A stretch of 35,108 nt of DNA from Coprobacillus sp. GTDB taxonomy: Bacteria; Bacillota_I; Bacilli_A; RFN20; CAG-826. Positions 9,145 through 18,120 of this stretch are shown in pieces; positions within the stretch are counted from its first letter, which is position 1, and the number at the start of each line of letters is the position of its first letter. The stretch covers positions 4,317 to 39,424 of the forward strand of contig JAJQAP010000034.1 of NCBI GenBank assembly GCA_021203745.1, given 5' to 3'. The notes below the pieces were generated by a model. It had not been told where the DNA came from. It did no database searches and worked only from the letters and a program-made list of their open reading frames with translations. A program made the translations under genes and the position numbers.

Positions 9145-10089
9145 TTAACCTTTTAAACCTCCAACTGAGGTATTTTCCATAATAGTCCTATTAAAGACAA
9201 TAAATAGGATGATAATTGGTATGATGGCGACGATTATTGTGGCAAACAGCAGAGGATAACTGTTTTTCTGCAGCATCTGGTCGGAAAGCGTTTTTAAACC
9301 GACGGCAATCGTTGGTTTCTGTGGTAAGTAAATACTTGGAGTTAAATAATCGTTCCAAAGACCAATTAACTGAATGATTGAAACCGCGATAATTGAACCT
9401 TTTGCCATAGGAATAATAATTCTAAAGAAGATGACAAAGTCATTGGCTCCATCGATTTTTGCCGCCTCTACATAAGTCCAACTTAAATTCTTAAAGAATG
9501 AATATAGAAGCAAGAAGTTAGAACCAAATCCTCCTGAGTAGAGGAATATACATCCTATCACAGTGTTTGTCAGTCCCATCGCTCTCATGAGTTGAATCTG
9601 AGAAGGTAATGCTCCAACGATAGGGACAATGAGCGAGAAGATAACAACCGCCCAAATAACATTTCTTCCTGGGAATTTATACTTTGCCACAACGTAAGCC
9701 GCACAACTTGAGAAAAACACGGTGACAATTGTTCCTACTCCCGCGATAAGTACAGACATCCCAAGCATCTGCCAAATATTAAACTCGCCCGTTGATCTAG
9801 ATGTACGTGTGGTAAAAGCTTCTTTATAGTTTTCCCATGTTAATTGGCTAGGCCAAGACATAAAGTTATCCGCAAACTCAGATGTCGTTTTAAAAGAGTT
9901 CATAAGCATCCAGGCAAATGGGAAGAGGAATGTTATTGCAAAAACAATAAAGATAACAAGGACGATAATAAAGACCGCTCTTTCAAGCCCTTTTCTCTTA
10001 TAGAGAACGTCGTGCTTTCTCGCGTAGCGAGTTTCCTTAGTGCGTTCTCTTCTTCCTTTCCACCAACGGGTTATTGCGTTTTGTGCCAT
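9145..10089 (-). CDS. ABC sugar transporter permease, MalG-like (CUT1)
   Basis: This 314-residue inner-membrane permease has about six membrane segments and a basic cytoplasmic N-terminus. The conserved coupling loop reads EAAKIDGANDFVIFFRIIIP, a full match to the EAA-G-I-P motif through which CUT1 permeases contact the ATPase. NSFKTTSEF in the first periplasmic loop is also typical of MalG-like subunits. It forms the translocation pore with the MalF-like protein whose stop lies two bases upstream. The next gene downstream is the beta-helix lipoprotein. The substrate is probably a beta-glucan oligosaccharide, inferred from the operon. Confidence 0.93.
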   Translation of the reverse strand: MAQNAITRWWKGRRERTKETRYARKHDVLYKRKGLERAVFIIVLVIFIVFAITFLFPFAWMLMNSFKTTSEFADNFMSWPSQLTWENYKEAFTTRTSRSTGEFNIWQMLGMSVLIAGVGTIVTVFFSSCAAYVVAKYKFPGRNVIWAVVIFSLIVPIVGALPSQIQLMRAMGLTNTVIGCIFLYSGGFGSNFLLLYSFFKNLSWTYVEAAKIDGANDFVIFFRIIIPMAKGSIIAVSIIQLIGLWNDYLTPSIYLPQKPTIAVGLKTLSDQMLQKNSYPLLFATIIVAIIPIIILFIVFNRTIMENTSVGGLKG

Positions 10090-10091
10090 AG

Positions 10092-11081
10092 CTAGAACTC
10101 CGCATCCTTAAAGCACTTATTCATCCCCCACCTCACCAGCAAGATGACTGGAGCCCCGATTAATGAGCAGAAGAGACCAAGTGTCGCAGGAGTATTAAGT
10201 CCTGATCCACCACTTTCTTGGTAAATCTCTAGTCCAATAGTCATCGTTCCGTATTGCCCTGAAGTCAGGAAATAAGGCTGTAAATAAACGTTAAACATAC
10301 TCATCATACCGAGAATGAAGAGTGTGGTAATAGTTGACCAAGTTAAAGGAATAATAATCCTTACAAACTCGACAATTCCAGGAGTGCCATCCATCTTGCA
10401 CTGCTCTAAAATATCACGAGGGATTCTCGCCATTCCAGAGGTTATTAAGATAACATCGTATCCAATTCCTGCCCAGACACAGAATATATAGACCATCCAC
10501 TGGGCACTAGAACCAGTAAAGAAGTTAGCGACATTATCCCCAAACAGATAATACCCTGGTCCATTGACGTTAAAGAATAGAGAATAGACAAGAGTTAAAG
10601 CAACAAGAGGAATAACACTAGGTAAATAGAATATCGCCTTAAAGAATCCCGCTGCCATAATCTTTTTAAAGATAAAGTAAGAGAAGATTAAAGCGATTGG
10701 TAGTGTCACAAAACAAGAGACCACGATATAACCTGCGGAGACTGCAAACATCCTCTGAGTGGATGACTCTCCAAAGGAGAGAAACAGCACTTTAAAGTTA
10801 TAGAATAGGTCATCCCATCCAACGAATTGTAATTTCCCTTGGACTGGTTTCTGGAAGGCTAAAAGAATGGAGTTAATGTTCACTCCTACCCACATAAGGA
10901 GAAACTGAGCCACAGGATAAGCAAGCATCACAATGACAAATATTGTGCTCTGCTTAATGACGTGACGACGATGTTTCTGCTTTGGAGTTAAGACTTTTTC
11001 TTCGGGTTCCCCTGTAACTTCTTCGGTAATCGTCGAGTCACTCGTTTCAATTCGTTGTACTTTTAATGCACCTGTTTTCAT
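10092..11081 (-). CDS. ABC sugar transporter permease, MalF-like (CUT1)
   Basis: This 329-residue permease has about six membrane segments after a 45-residue hydrophilic cytoplasmic N-terminus. The ATPase-contact loop is EQCKMDGTPGIVEFVRIIIP. The usual EAA is replaced by EQC, but the following DG, the hydrophobic run and the IP are kept. It pairs with the MalG-like permease (two-base gap) and lies 24 bases after the binding-protein gene. I see no clear Shine-Dalgarno sequence before its ATG; the spacer is A/T-rich, so translation may depend on an unstructured leader. The oligosaccharide substrate is inferred from context. Confidence 0.93.
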   Translation of the reverse strand: MKTGALKVQRIETSDSTITEEVTGEPEEKVLTPKQKHRRHVIKQSTIFVIVMLAYPVAQFLLMWVGVNINSILLAFQKPVQGKLQFVGWDDLFYNFKVLFLSFGESSTQRMFAVSAGYIVVSCFVTLPIALIFSYFIFKKIMAAGFFKAIFYLPSVIPLVALTLVYSLFFNVNGPGYYLFGDNVANFFTGSSAQWMVYIFCVWAGIGYDVILITSGMARIPRDILEQCKMDGTPGIVEFVRIIIPLTWSTITTLFILGMMSMFNVYLQPYFLTSGQYGTMTIGLEIYQESGGSGLNTPATLGLFCSLIGAPVILLVRWGMNKCFKDAEF

Positions 11082-11105
11082 ATTACGTATTTATTTTTTT
11101 AGTTT

Positions 11106-12608
11106 TTATAAGCCTGCACTCATGCACCATCCTTGCCAACCAGCATTGGCATCAGCATACATCTTTGCCCCAACGGCAGCAGGAGCGGCACTTGCTTTAT
11201 CGTTAGCGTTATTAGATAGAGCCAAAGCATAGTAGTAATCGTTATTAACCCAAGGCATCACTTTATTAGAGGTCCACACAGTAATTGGATTTGTGGATGC
11301 TACTGTAAATGATGTAGATTGCGTTAATTTATCGTAGACACTCTTTGTGTAAGTATCGGTTTCTGTAAGTCCAGAGATATCGACATCGGAGTAGTCAAAG
11401 GCAAGGAAAGCACCTTCCGCTTTATCGACAAAGGTATAACAAGCATCATATGTTGCCATAAAGAGTAAGAAGTCTTTTGCCCCTTCCACGTTATAAGCGT
11501 TAGAAGGGATAATCATTGAATCACCATATCCAACAAGGTAATTGAATGGTCCTTCTTCTTTCGCATTTGGGGCAGTAGGAGTGTTCATAAAACCGATGTT
11601 AAATGGAATCTCTCCATCTTCAGCGACAGAGGATATCTCATATTTTGCCCATTGAGCGTATGGGATCATCGCTGCTCTTTGATTGACGAATTCAGATTGA
11701 GCACTCATAAGGTTATAACCTTGAGCTCCACTTGTGGAGTATTCAGGATGCTCAGCGATAAGGTCATACCATAAAGAGTAAGCTTCGATAAATTCTTTAT
11801 AATATGTATCAGGGTTATATAATTCATAACCATTATAGACGTTAGTTAAGGCATCTAAATCATTGGGGTCGTAGTTATTGACATCTTCTGGTCCGTAGTA
11901 GCGGCAGATAGCCTCTACTTTATCGACCCCCGCAAGTTGAGCCCACCACTCAAAGACAATATAGTCCCAGTAATATTGTCTATCAGTGCCTGACCAAGTA
12001 AAAGGTACGAGGACATTTCGATCATCATCGATGATGTTAGCATCGACAATTGTCTTACATAATTCCGTAAGTTCTTCATAGGTGGTTGGTACTTCCCAAC
12101 CATACTTTTCAAACATATCGATGTTATAGACAATACCACCACAACCTTGGGTATAGCAGACTTTGTAGTAATGCTCTTGCCCATCATCACCAGTGGTTCT
12201 TGAATATTCGAGGTTTTGTTCAAGGTTACGTTCTGCAAATGTCTTGCCAGTTCCCTCTACTTCTGTCTCATAGATATCATCGAGTGGTTCGAGCCACCCT
12301 TGAGCGGCATAAGCTTGCCAGTTAATATCATGGGACATATAGATATCATAATCTGACCCATGACTAACAGCGTCTTCAATACGATCGAGGATTGATTCAT
12401 CCGCTTCAGCGACCACTCTCACACCAGTTAATTCACTATACTGTTCAGCTAGTGATTCAATCCAAGCGGTTCCATATCCACCATCATAGACGCAGATATA
12501 AATAGCATCACTATCAGATCTTGAACTACCACATCCCGCAAGGACTGGGGTGGTAAGCGCAAAAACACACATAAGCGATGCTACTGATAAAATCTTGTTA
12601 AATTTCAT
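11106..12608 (-). CDS. Extracellular sugar-binding lipoprotein (family 1 solute-binding protein)
   Basis: This 500-residue binding protein of a CUT1 ABC importer has a signal peptide ending in lipobox LAGC at about residue 25. The mature protein starts with a Ser/Asp-rich spacer. Family features include IYICVYDGGYGTAWIESLAE at the start of the first lobe, and GGIVYNIDMFEKYGWEVPTT followed by the TYEELTEL helix, which is characteristic of maltose- and oligosaccharide-binding proteins. Its length is somewhat above the usual 420-450. It is the first gene of the glucan operon, with an AAAGGAGA ribosome site and its own promoter and operator. The ligand is probably a laminari-oligosaccharide, by context only. 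Confidence 0.92.
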   Translation of the reverse strand: MKFNKILSVASLMCVFALTTPVLAGCGSSRSDSDAIYICVYDGGYGTAWIESLAEQYSELTGVRVVAEADESILDRIEDAVSHGSDYDIYMSHDINWQAYAAQGWLEPLDDIYETEVEGTGKTFAERNLEQNLEYSRTTGDDGQEHYYKVCYTQGCGGIVYNIDMFEKYGWEVPTTYEELTELCKTIVDANIIDDDRNVLVPFTWSGTDRQYYWDYIVFEWWAQLAGVDKVEAICRYYGPEDVNNYDPNDLDALTNVYNGYELYNPDTYYKEFIEAYSLWYDLIAEHPEYSTSGAQGYNLMSAQSEFVNQRAAMIPYAQWAKYEISSVAEDGEIPFNIGFMNTPTAPNAKEEGPFNYLVGYGDSMIIPSNAYNVEGAKDFLLFMATYDACYTFVDKAEGAFLAFDYSDVDISGLTETDTYTKSVYDKLTQSTSFTVASTNPITVWTSNKVMPWVNNDYYYALALSNNANDKASAAPAAVGAKMYADANAGWQGWCMSAGL

Positions 12609-12643
12609 ATGATTAATCTCCTTTACTCAATAAAATTACTATT

Positions 12644-12661
12644 TAGGAAATCGTTTTCTTA
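12644..12661. promoter_or_regulatory. LacI-type operator copy 2, at the start of the glucan operon
   Basis: TAGGAAATCGTTTTCTTA carries the same arms and AAANCGNTTT core as the copies at 245 and 12808. It covers the predicted transcription start of the minus-strand operon, directly after the -10 box, which is the classic position for repression. The LacI-family protein encoded at 14311-15318 is the likely reader. Confidence 0.7.
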
Positions 12662-12666
12662 ATAGT

Positions 12667-12695
12667 AGTATATTCTCTTAAAAAATAGACTTCAA
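12667..12695 (-). promoter_or_regulatory. Promoter of the glucan utilisation operon
   Basis: On the minus strand, TTGAAG (12695-12690) and TATACT (12672-12667) are separated by 17 bases, a good sigma-A match. The start would fall near 12660, inside operator copy 2, giving a leader of about 50 bases before the binding-protein ATG at 12608. Confidence 0.7.
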
Positions 12696-12801
12696 ATAAT
12701 TTTTGGGATTTTGTGGAAAATTATCAAGATTAGTAAAATAAATATTATTTTAGTAGACATTTAAATAAACGTATGGAAAAAGAAGAAAATAACAATTAAA
12801 A

Positions 12802-12825
12802 TAGAATTAAGAAATCGGTTTCCTA
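12802..12825 (+). promoter_or_regulatory. -10 box and LacI-type operator copy 3, upstream of the divergent GH16 gene
   Basis: A -10-like TAGAAT (12802-12807) is followed directly by the operator TAAGAAATCGGTTTCCTA (12808-12825). The operator is almost the reverse complement of copy 2, so the two divergent promoters carry mirror-image sites about 147 bases apart (centre to centre 164), a spacing that might allow looping. I do not see a convincing -35. The ribosome site GGAGGA is 6 bases before the ATG at 12841. Confidence 0.62.
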
Positions 12826-12840
12826 GATGGAGGAATTGAT

Positions 12841-14319
12841 ATGAAAAAAGTAAATAAGAATATATGGTCACTCGCTTTAAGCGCCTTACTTTTATGTGGT
12901 TGTAGTGGTTCTTCTACCACTCAAAATAGTGTTATTGAATTTGGAGATACTGATTACTACAGCACTATTGAAGATAGGGTTTCCTTTAACTATAACGATG
13001 AGAGAAATATCGATGAACATTTTGAAGGTGGGATGGATGATTCTAAATGGTATGCCCTTGAAGGAGCGTGGCACAATACCGATAGTACCGCTCCCCATAA
13101 CGGAATGAAACATCGTAATCTCTACTATACAGAAACCCCAAGTGGAAGCACATATCTTGCAATAAAAGGTAAAGGTTATTACTATACGGGTGATGACTTT
13201 GAATACAATAAACCAGAAGGTGGATGTATTATCTCAAAAGATCATTTAGGTCCAGGAAGATATGAAATAGAAATGGCCGCTCTTCCACGCGAGGGAGCGG
13301 TATCAGCAATGTGGACATATTGCACCACGACAGGTAACGAAGCAACAAGTCAAAATGAAATAGATATAGAACTAGGTGGAACCACAAACGGCACACAATT
13401 TGAAAACCTCTGGTCCACCACTTGGACAAAACAATCTGTCAAAGATACAGATACCATTGATGTTACAGATTATCTCTACACTAATGATGGACAAATCCAT
13501 AAATACACTTTTGACTGGTATACAAATTACCAAGGAACTGGCGAAAAGAGAGTGGACTGGTTTATCGATGGAATCTTTATGGATTCCATAACTGGTAATG
13601 CTGTCCCTGAATACGACACTCCACTTTGGATTGGTGTGTGGTTCCCTCCTCTTTGGGCTGGTAACCCATCATTTGTGGAAGATTATATGGTCGTTAAGAG
13701 TGTTACTTACACCGCTTTTGAAAATAGACAATGGTACGATGAGTGTAAGGCTGGTGCGGGTTATAACAAAGTTGATCCCTCTAGTTTAGATTTCCAAACA
13801 ATCCCTTGGGAAACAGTTAGAGATGTCGAAAAACTTGGTAATTCCCATCTTGATAATCTCGAACAGGCTCCAAGAGATGGTTCCTATTATGGCTGGGCCG
13901 AAGAAAGCGCCTCAAAAGGCGAGGTCTCCCTTGTCGATGGAGAGTCCGATAAAGCAATTAAACTAACGGCCTCGGATAACACATCAGAGTCCATCCATGG
14001 AGAATATCTAAAACAAACAATCTCAAATGCTTTTGATGGATATAAATATCATTTAACAGGATCCGCAAAACTTGAAGACAGTGCAAGTTCTGGAAATATC
14101 GAGATAAGATTCTTAAATAAATCAGGCTCTTCAATATCTAATTCAAAAATTGATATACCAATTGAATCATATGAAGAATATCAAAAAATTGACATACAAT
14201 TAAGTGTGCCAACTGGTGCTAAGAGTCTAACGATAGGATTAACCGCTGAAGAGGGGTCAGTCATCTACGATGAGATGAGTCTTATATTTGAGGCTGGTGT
14301 TCCCAATATCTCAATTTAA
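12841..14319 (+). CDS. GH16-family lipoprotein with C-terminal carbohydrate-binding-like domain
   Basis: This 492-residue lipoprotein has the lipobox LCGC (about Cys21). A GH16 domain covers about residues 45-300, and its catalytic motif is NEIDIELGG with Glu173, Asp175 and Glu177. The ExDxE spacing lacks the beta-bulge, as in lichenases and xyloglucan-active GH16 enzymes and unlike the two other GH16 proteins here. A beta-sandwich domain of CBM4/9 appearance occupies about 335-492. It is transcribed divergently from the glucan operon and shares its operator type, so it probably attacks a different bond or region of the same polysaccharide, for example mixed-linkage glucan. Its last 9 bases overlap the 3' end of the convergent regulator gene. 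Membership of GH16 is strong; specificity is inferred. Confidence 0.85.
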   Translation: MKKVNKNIWSLALSALLLCGCSGSSTTQNSVIEFGDTDYYSTIEDRVSFNYNDERNIDEHFEGGMDDSKWYALEGAWHNTDSTAPHNGMKHRNLYYTETPSGSTYLAIKGKGYYYTGDDFEYNKPEGGCIISKDHLGPGRYEIEMAALPREGAVSAMWTYCTTTGNEATSQNEIDIELGGTTNGTQFENLWSTTWTKQSVKDTDTIDVTDYLYTNDGQIHKYTFDWYTNYQGTGEKRVDWFIDGIFMDSITGNAVPEYDTPLWIGVWFPPLWAGNPSFVEDYMVVKSVTYTAFENRQWYDECKAGAGYNKVDPSSLDFQTIPWETVRDVEKLGNSHLDNLEQAPRDGSYYGWAEESASKGEVSLVDGESDKAIKLTASDNTSESIHGEYLKQTISNAFDGYKYHLTGSAKLEDSASSGNIEIRFLNKSGSSISNSKIDIPIESYEEYQKIDIQLSVPTGAKSLTIGLTAEEGSVIYDEMSLIFEAGVPNISI

Positions 14320-15318
14320 TTTTATATTTTTCACTGTTTCTCCTGTAATAAGAGTTCCCTCAAGTTCTGTTACTTGGGGGACTTTTTGTCCGTTCATTAA
14401 AGCGATAAGATGATCCGCAAGGACTTTACCAATCCTTGAAGCGTCTTGTTTATAAGTCGTTAATGTTTTTGGGAGAAGATATCCAACATCGGTTCCATCA
14501 AATCCGGTTATGGATATATCTTCTGGGACTTTTTTTCCAAGGGCGTTTGCCGCTTTTATGGCCGCACAAGCGGTGTAATCGTCGGGGAACATGATACAAG
14601 TAACCTCAGGATGATTTAAGATAATCTCTTGGGTTATTTGATAGGCTTGATTAGTCCCGTAGTAGGGCATTGTTTTAAAAAGATACTTATTAAAAGACAA
14701 ACCATGTTTAGCTAATGAATCTTGATAACCTTTTAATCTATAATTTGCAACAAGGGTGTCATCTCCAAGTACTAGATATATATTCTTATGTCCCATATCG
14801 ATGACATAGTCCGTTAACTCTTCCATGGCTTTCACGCTGTTTGAGCGGACAGAGCAAGTATCCTCTCCATAATAGTCAAAGACAATTGTGGGGATATCGC
14901 TCTTTAGAAGGTCAAAAGTCATTTCATCGATGATAAAACCAAAGATTAAGACTCCACCGATATTTCGAGAACGGCAGTTCGCAAGATAAGACTCTTCTCT
15001 TCCTTTTATTGATTTATCCACAAATAAAAGATCATAACCATTTTTAATAATCTCATTTTGGAAGGCAACAAGGATTTTAGAAAAGAGAGGATGACCAAAA
15101 GGGGACTCTTCATTAGATAAAAATCCTAGTATTCCAATATTTCTCGATAATTTCGTGGAGAGTTGAGAAGCCACGCTATTAGGGTAAAAGTTATACTCTT
15201 CAATCGTCCTTAAAACCTTCTCACGGGTTTCCGCAGGAATTGAGGGGTAATTGTTGATTACCTTACTGACAGTGGAAGTCGATACACCACAAATTTTAGC
15301 AATGTCTTTAATGGTCAT
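14311..15318 (-). CDS. LacI-family transcriptional regulator, probable repressor of the glucan locus
   Basis: This 335-residue regulator has an N-terminal helix-turn-helix reading MTIKDIAKICGVSTSTVSKV, with the hinge region FYPNSVASQLS, followed by a periplasmic-binding-fold sensor domain (about residues 60-330). FGFIIDEMTFDLL and SITGFDGTDVGYLLPKTLTT are typical LacI/GalR sequence. It is the last gene of the second minus operon, 4 bases after the GH30 stop. Its natural targets are the three TARGAAADCGKTTTCYTA palindromes at the glucan promoters. The effector is probably a glucan-derived sugar. No such palindrome lies before its own operon, so autoregulation is not evident. Confidence 0.92.
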   Translation of the reverse strand: MTIKDIAKICGVSTSTVSKVINNYPSIPAETREKVLRTIEEYNFYPNSVASQLSTKLSRNIGILGFLSNEESPFGHPLFSKILVAFQNEIIKNGYDLLFVDKSIKGREESYLANCRSRNIGGVLIFGFIIDEMTFDLLKSDIPTIVFDYYGEDTCSVRSNSVKAMEELTDYVIDMGHKNIYLVLGDDTLVANYRLKGYQDSLAKHGLSFNKYLFKTMPYYGTNQAYQITQEIILNHPEVTCIMFPDDYTACAAIKAANALGKKVPEDISITGFDGTDVGYLLPKTLTTYKQDASRIGKVLADHLIALMNGQKVPQVTELEGTLITGETVKNIKLN

Positions 15319-15322
15319 AATC

Positions 15323-16624
15323 CTAAATCTCTAACGTCACTGTGTTCATTGAATGACTTCTAAGTTTTATAAGATAAAACTTATTAGATACCTTAACCTT
15401 TAGGAAACGAGAATTTCCTAAATTAAGGATTAAAATTATTATACACTTTTTCTTGCTATTGTAAAACGTGGCGATATTTAACTTTTTAAGGGAAAAAACA
15501 TCTAAAACCACTCTCTGGCAGTCACTTCCAATAAAGGAAGATATATGTTTAATCGCGTAATATGAGGGATTAATAACAATGTTGTTATTATCTTTATCAT
15601 ACATCAGTGGTGCTTCACAGAAATTACCGACATGATTAGGCCCACCATCGGTATCTAAAAGTATGTTCCAATCAAGGAAAATCGATGTTCCTGAATTTAG
15701 ATCTGTTATATAGGAGTTAAAATACCTTAGGGCGTCTTCATACTTCTTTTTTGGGGTTTTCGATAGTCCTTCTATACAACCTTCTGAAAACACAAGGGTC
15801 TTTTTAGGATATTTATCATGAACCTTTTTGACGTTTTCAAATTGAATATCGTCATACCAATGGAAGGTAACGTAGTTAAAGAGGTTATAGGTATTATATT
15901 TGGTAAAAGATTTGTCAACCCAAGTATAGAGATCATCTCTATTATGATCATATATCGCTAGGTCGACATGTTGACCATTTTGTTTCAATACGTTATATAA
16001 AATTTGCGCAAAATGGGCTTCTTCATCCACTTTATAAAGGCATGATTCCCAAGGGACTTTTGCTTCGGGTTCATTATTAATAGAAAGAAAGGAAAAATCG
16101 ATTCCTGACTCTTTCATACTTTTTAGGTATTTAGAGATGTATTGAGCGTGATTTTGATAGTATTGGGGAAGGAGTCTTCCACCCACTTTATTTTGGTTAG
16201 ATTTATAGATTGGGAGTGGGGACCAAATAGATCCCATCAATGTTAAAGGATGATATTCTTTTTCTACCCTTTTAATAAAACCAATTAAATCGTCTTCGTA
16301 TGGGTGGATATTAAAGTCTGAAAGGTCCACTTTTTTTGCATACGTATAATCATTTTTATTAAAATCACACGTTCCTATTGGGATTCGTGCGTATTTATAA
16401 TTTAGACCAGTTTCTGCGTAGATTAAATCGAGAAATGTTTTCTTTTGAGCTTCATCTAAAAGGTTGTAGTTATATAAAACGGCATTAGTAATAGCCCCTC
16501 CAAAACCAAGGATCTTTTGATCGAGTTTAGACACATCAATATTAAGAGCCTTTTTGCTCTTAGATGTTTTCTTTACTTTGCTTACAGCAAAGTATTTATT
16601 TTTCGTGCTGTATAGGTGAGTCAT
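15323..16624 (-). CDS. GH30 beta-glycosidase, intracellular (beta-1,6-glucanase/glucosylceramidase-like)
   Basis: The track starts at 16627 on TTG; the next codon is ATG at 16624, used here (433 residues). There is no signal peptide. GFGGAITNAVLYNY near the N-terminus is the family hallmark. The acid/base is in INNEPE (about Glu185) and the nucleophile in VFSEGC (about Glu281). SIWSPLPIYK and FHWYDD also fit the family. A short C-terminal beta domain follows the barrel. The enzyme probably removes beta-1,6 or beta-1,3 glucosyl residues from imported oligosaccharides, complementing the phosphorylase at branch points; this is inference. It overlaps the end of the YesL-like gene by 29 bases, and no strong ribosome site is visible, so translation may be coupled. 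Confidence 0.85.
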   Translation of the reverse strand: MTHLYSTKNKYFAVSKVKKTSKSKKALNIDVSKLDQKILGFGGAITNAVLYNYNLLDEAQKKTFLDLIYAETGLNYKYARIPIGTCDFNKNDYTYAKKVDLSDFNIHPYEDDLIGFIKRVEKEYHPLTLMGSIWSPLPIYKSNQNKVGGRLLPQYYQNHAQYISKYLKSMKESGIDFSFLSINNEPEAKVPWESCLYKVDEEAHFAQILYNVLKQNGQHVDLAIYDHNRDDLYTWVDKSFTKYNTYNLFNYVTFHWYDDIQFENVKKVHDKYPKKTLVFSEGCIEGLSKTPKKKYEDALRYFNSYITDLNSGTSIFLDWNILLDTDGGPNHVGNFCEAPLMYDKDNNNIVINPSYYAIKHISSFIGSDCQRVVLDVFSLKKLNIATFYNSKKKCIIILILNLGNSRFLKVKVSNKFYLIKLRSHSMNTVTLEI

Positions 16625-17450
16625 CAATTTCTTTTGCCAGTCCTTTTCGATAAACTTCTGGATATGATTTAGAGTTTATTGTTCGATCAAAGATATACAT
16701 GGAGTAAAGCATAAATACAGCGGTAGAAAACCCAAAATAAAACAGGGCGCACACTAAAACCACTATCGCTTGCCCAATAAAGTAAGGAATAAAGCTAAAA
16801 CAGAAAAATGGCACGAGCATGATTGCGGTGACCCCAATCACTCTTCCAAAGTCACCAATAATAAACCTTACCGAATTAGTAATAAGTTGGGTAAAGGTGG
16901 CGTTATAGAAAATCGATTGAGTTAAAGCTAGGGCGGTTACCATAAAAACGATAATAAAGATAACATACATTAAACCGATAATGATGACTTTCCAAACTGT
17001 TGACATGCTGGTGTTATAATCGAGCATTGCTCCAAAGATATTCATTAAAAAGTAAACGATTCCAAAGGTTAAAAAAGAGAGCGAGCATCCTTTCGCGTAT
17101 TTTCTTACTCCTTCAAAAAAGTCTTTTGTGACTGTCGAACCTTCATTATAAAAAGTCTTTTTAAAGAAGTTTAAACCCCCACCTATTCCAAGACCAAAGA
17201 CCACAATGAGAGGGATAGCCACTCCATAGACAATAAGGTAGATCCAAATCGAGGGATCAACATCGCTTAAAAAAGTATAGTAAGAAAAGATAAGCCAAAA
17301 GACTAAGGGAATTAAAAAGATAAACATATAAATAGAAACGATGACATAGTCCCAAAAACGCCACCTAAGGGTGTCTTTTAACTGTCCTCTTCGATTTATT
17401 GGAAGCGGTACATCAGTCGCGGCAAATGGTGCTCTTTTTTTTCTTGGCAT
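16596..17450 (-). CDS. YesL/DUF624-family membrane protein
   Basis: The track start at 17462 is a TTG. The ATG at 17450 has GGAG 7 bases upstream and lies one base after the previous stop, so I use it (284 residues). It has about six membrane segments with a basic N-terminus. FYNEGSTVTKDFFEGVRKYAKG between the second and third segments is the conserved loop of the DUF624/YesL family. YesL-like genes are commonly found in sugar utilisation operons next to ABC importers, but their biochemical role is not established. It sits between an unknown single-span protein and the GH30, in line with a role in carbohydrate uptake or envelope function. Confidence 0.75.
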   Translation of the reverse strand: MPRKKRAPFAATDVPLPINRRGQLKDTLRWRFWDYVIVSIYMFIFLIPLVFWLIFSYYTFLSDVDPSIWIYLIVYGVAIPLIVVFGLGIGGGLNFFKKTFYNEGSTVTKDFFEGVRKYAKGCSLSFLTFGIVYFLMNIFGAMLDYNTSMSTVWKVIIIGLMYVIFIIVFMVTALALTQSIFYNATFTQLITNSVRFIIGDFGRVIGVTAIMLVPFFCFSFIPYFIGQAIVVLVCALFYFGFSTAVFMLYSMYIFDRTINSKSYPEVYRKGLAKEIDDSPIQHEK

Positions 17451-17451
17451 C

Positions 17452-18120
17452 TTATTCTCCAAATCTATTTATTAAATAACCTAAAGCAATAAAGGCATTA
17501 TCGGTAACACTAGTTTCGATGTATGAGTGTATATTCTCACTAAAGAGGTTAATGATTAGATAATAAGAGTCCTCTTCTCCCTCATAGTCTAGCCAGTTAG
17601 TAAATCCTACGTATTCATTATACTCTTTGTCGTCTGGATCAAAAATCTTTATCCCATAATAGAGTCCATCATACTCAAAGTGCTTATAAGAGTTAAAATC
17701 TTTATCCACATTAGAGTAGTTAAAGAGATTCTCATCGTATCCAAGGAAGTTATCACCGACTAGCTCCGCTAAATCAGAAAGGTCATACTCTGGCATGATA
17801 AGTAAATCCGCATAAACCCCAAGAGATAGGTATATCTGGTAGAGGTTTGATTCGTTTTTTGGATAGTCGTATAAATCTACTTCTAAAACAGGGTCATCGG
17901 TTACCCCGCTATTCATATAATCATAGATATCACTAGCAATATCTTCTTTCACATCGTTAGCAATAACAAAGAGTGATATCTTTTCGTAGTCGTAGATTCT
18001 ATTTATTAGTTGAAAGGTATAATACCAAGCAACATAAACGAGGACGATAACGATAATTAAAGGAACCGTAAAATAGGTAAAGAAATTTCTGACTCCTCTT
18101 TTATTTAATCCTGAGTGCAT
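17452..18120 (-). CDS. Single-span membrane protein with external domain, function unknown
   Basis: This 222-residue protein has a basic cytoplasmic N-terminus, one membrane segment at about residues 14-37 and an acidic external domain of about 180 residues. That domain is weakly reminiscent of sugar-binding proteins: ISLFVIANDV resembles a first beta strand, ADLLIMPEYDLSDLAELV resembles the lobe-crossing region, and the C-terminal DNAFIALGYLI resembles their last helices. It is half their usual length and lacks a lipobox. It overlaps the upstream membrane protein by 16 bases and has the ribosome site AGGAGAG. It might be an anchored accessory sensor or binding component. I do not recognise the family. 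Confidence 0.7.
   Translation of the reverse strand: MHSGLNKRGVRNFFTYFTVPLIIVIVLVYVAWYYTFQLINRIYDYEKISLFVIANDVKEDIASDIYDYMNSGVTDDPVLEVDLYDYPKNESNLYQIYLSLGVYADLLIMPEYDLSDLAELVGDNFLGYDENLFNYSNVDKDFNSYKHFEYDGLYYGIKIFDPDDKEYNEYVGFTNWLDYEGEEDSYYLIINLFSENIHSYIETSVTDNAFIALGYLINRFGE

Noticed and set aside
245-12825. The three palindromes as CcpA cre sites
   Set aside because: The core AAANCGNTTT is shared by LacI-family proteins, but the extended TAGGAAA/TTTCCTA arms, restriction to the glucan promoters and the nearby LacI gene fit a local regulator better. A genome search would settle it.
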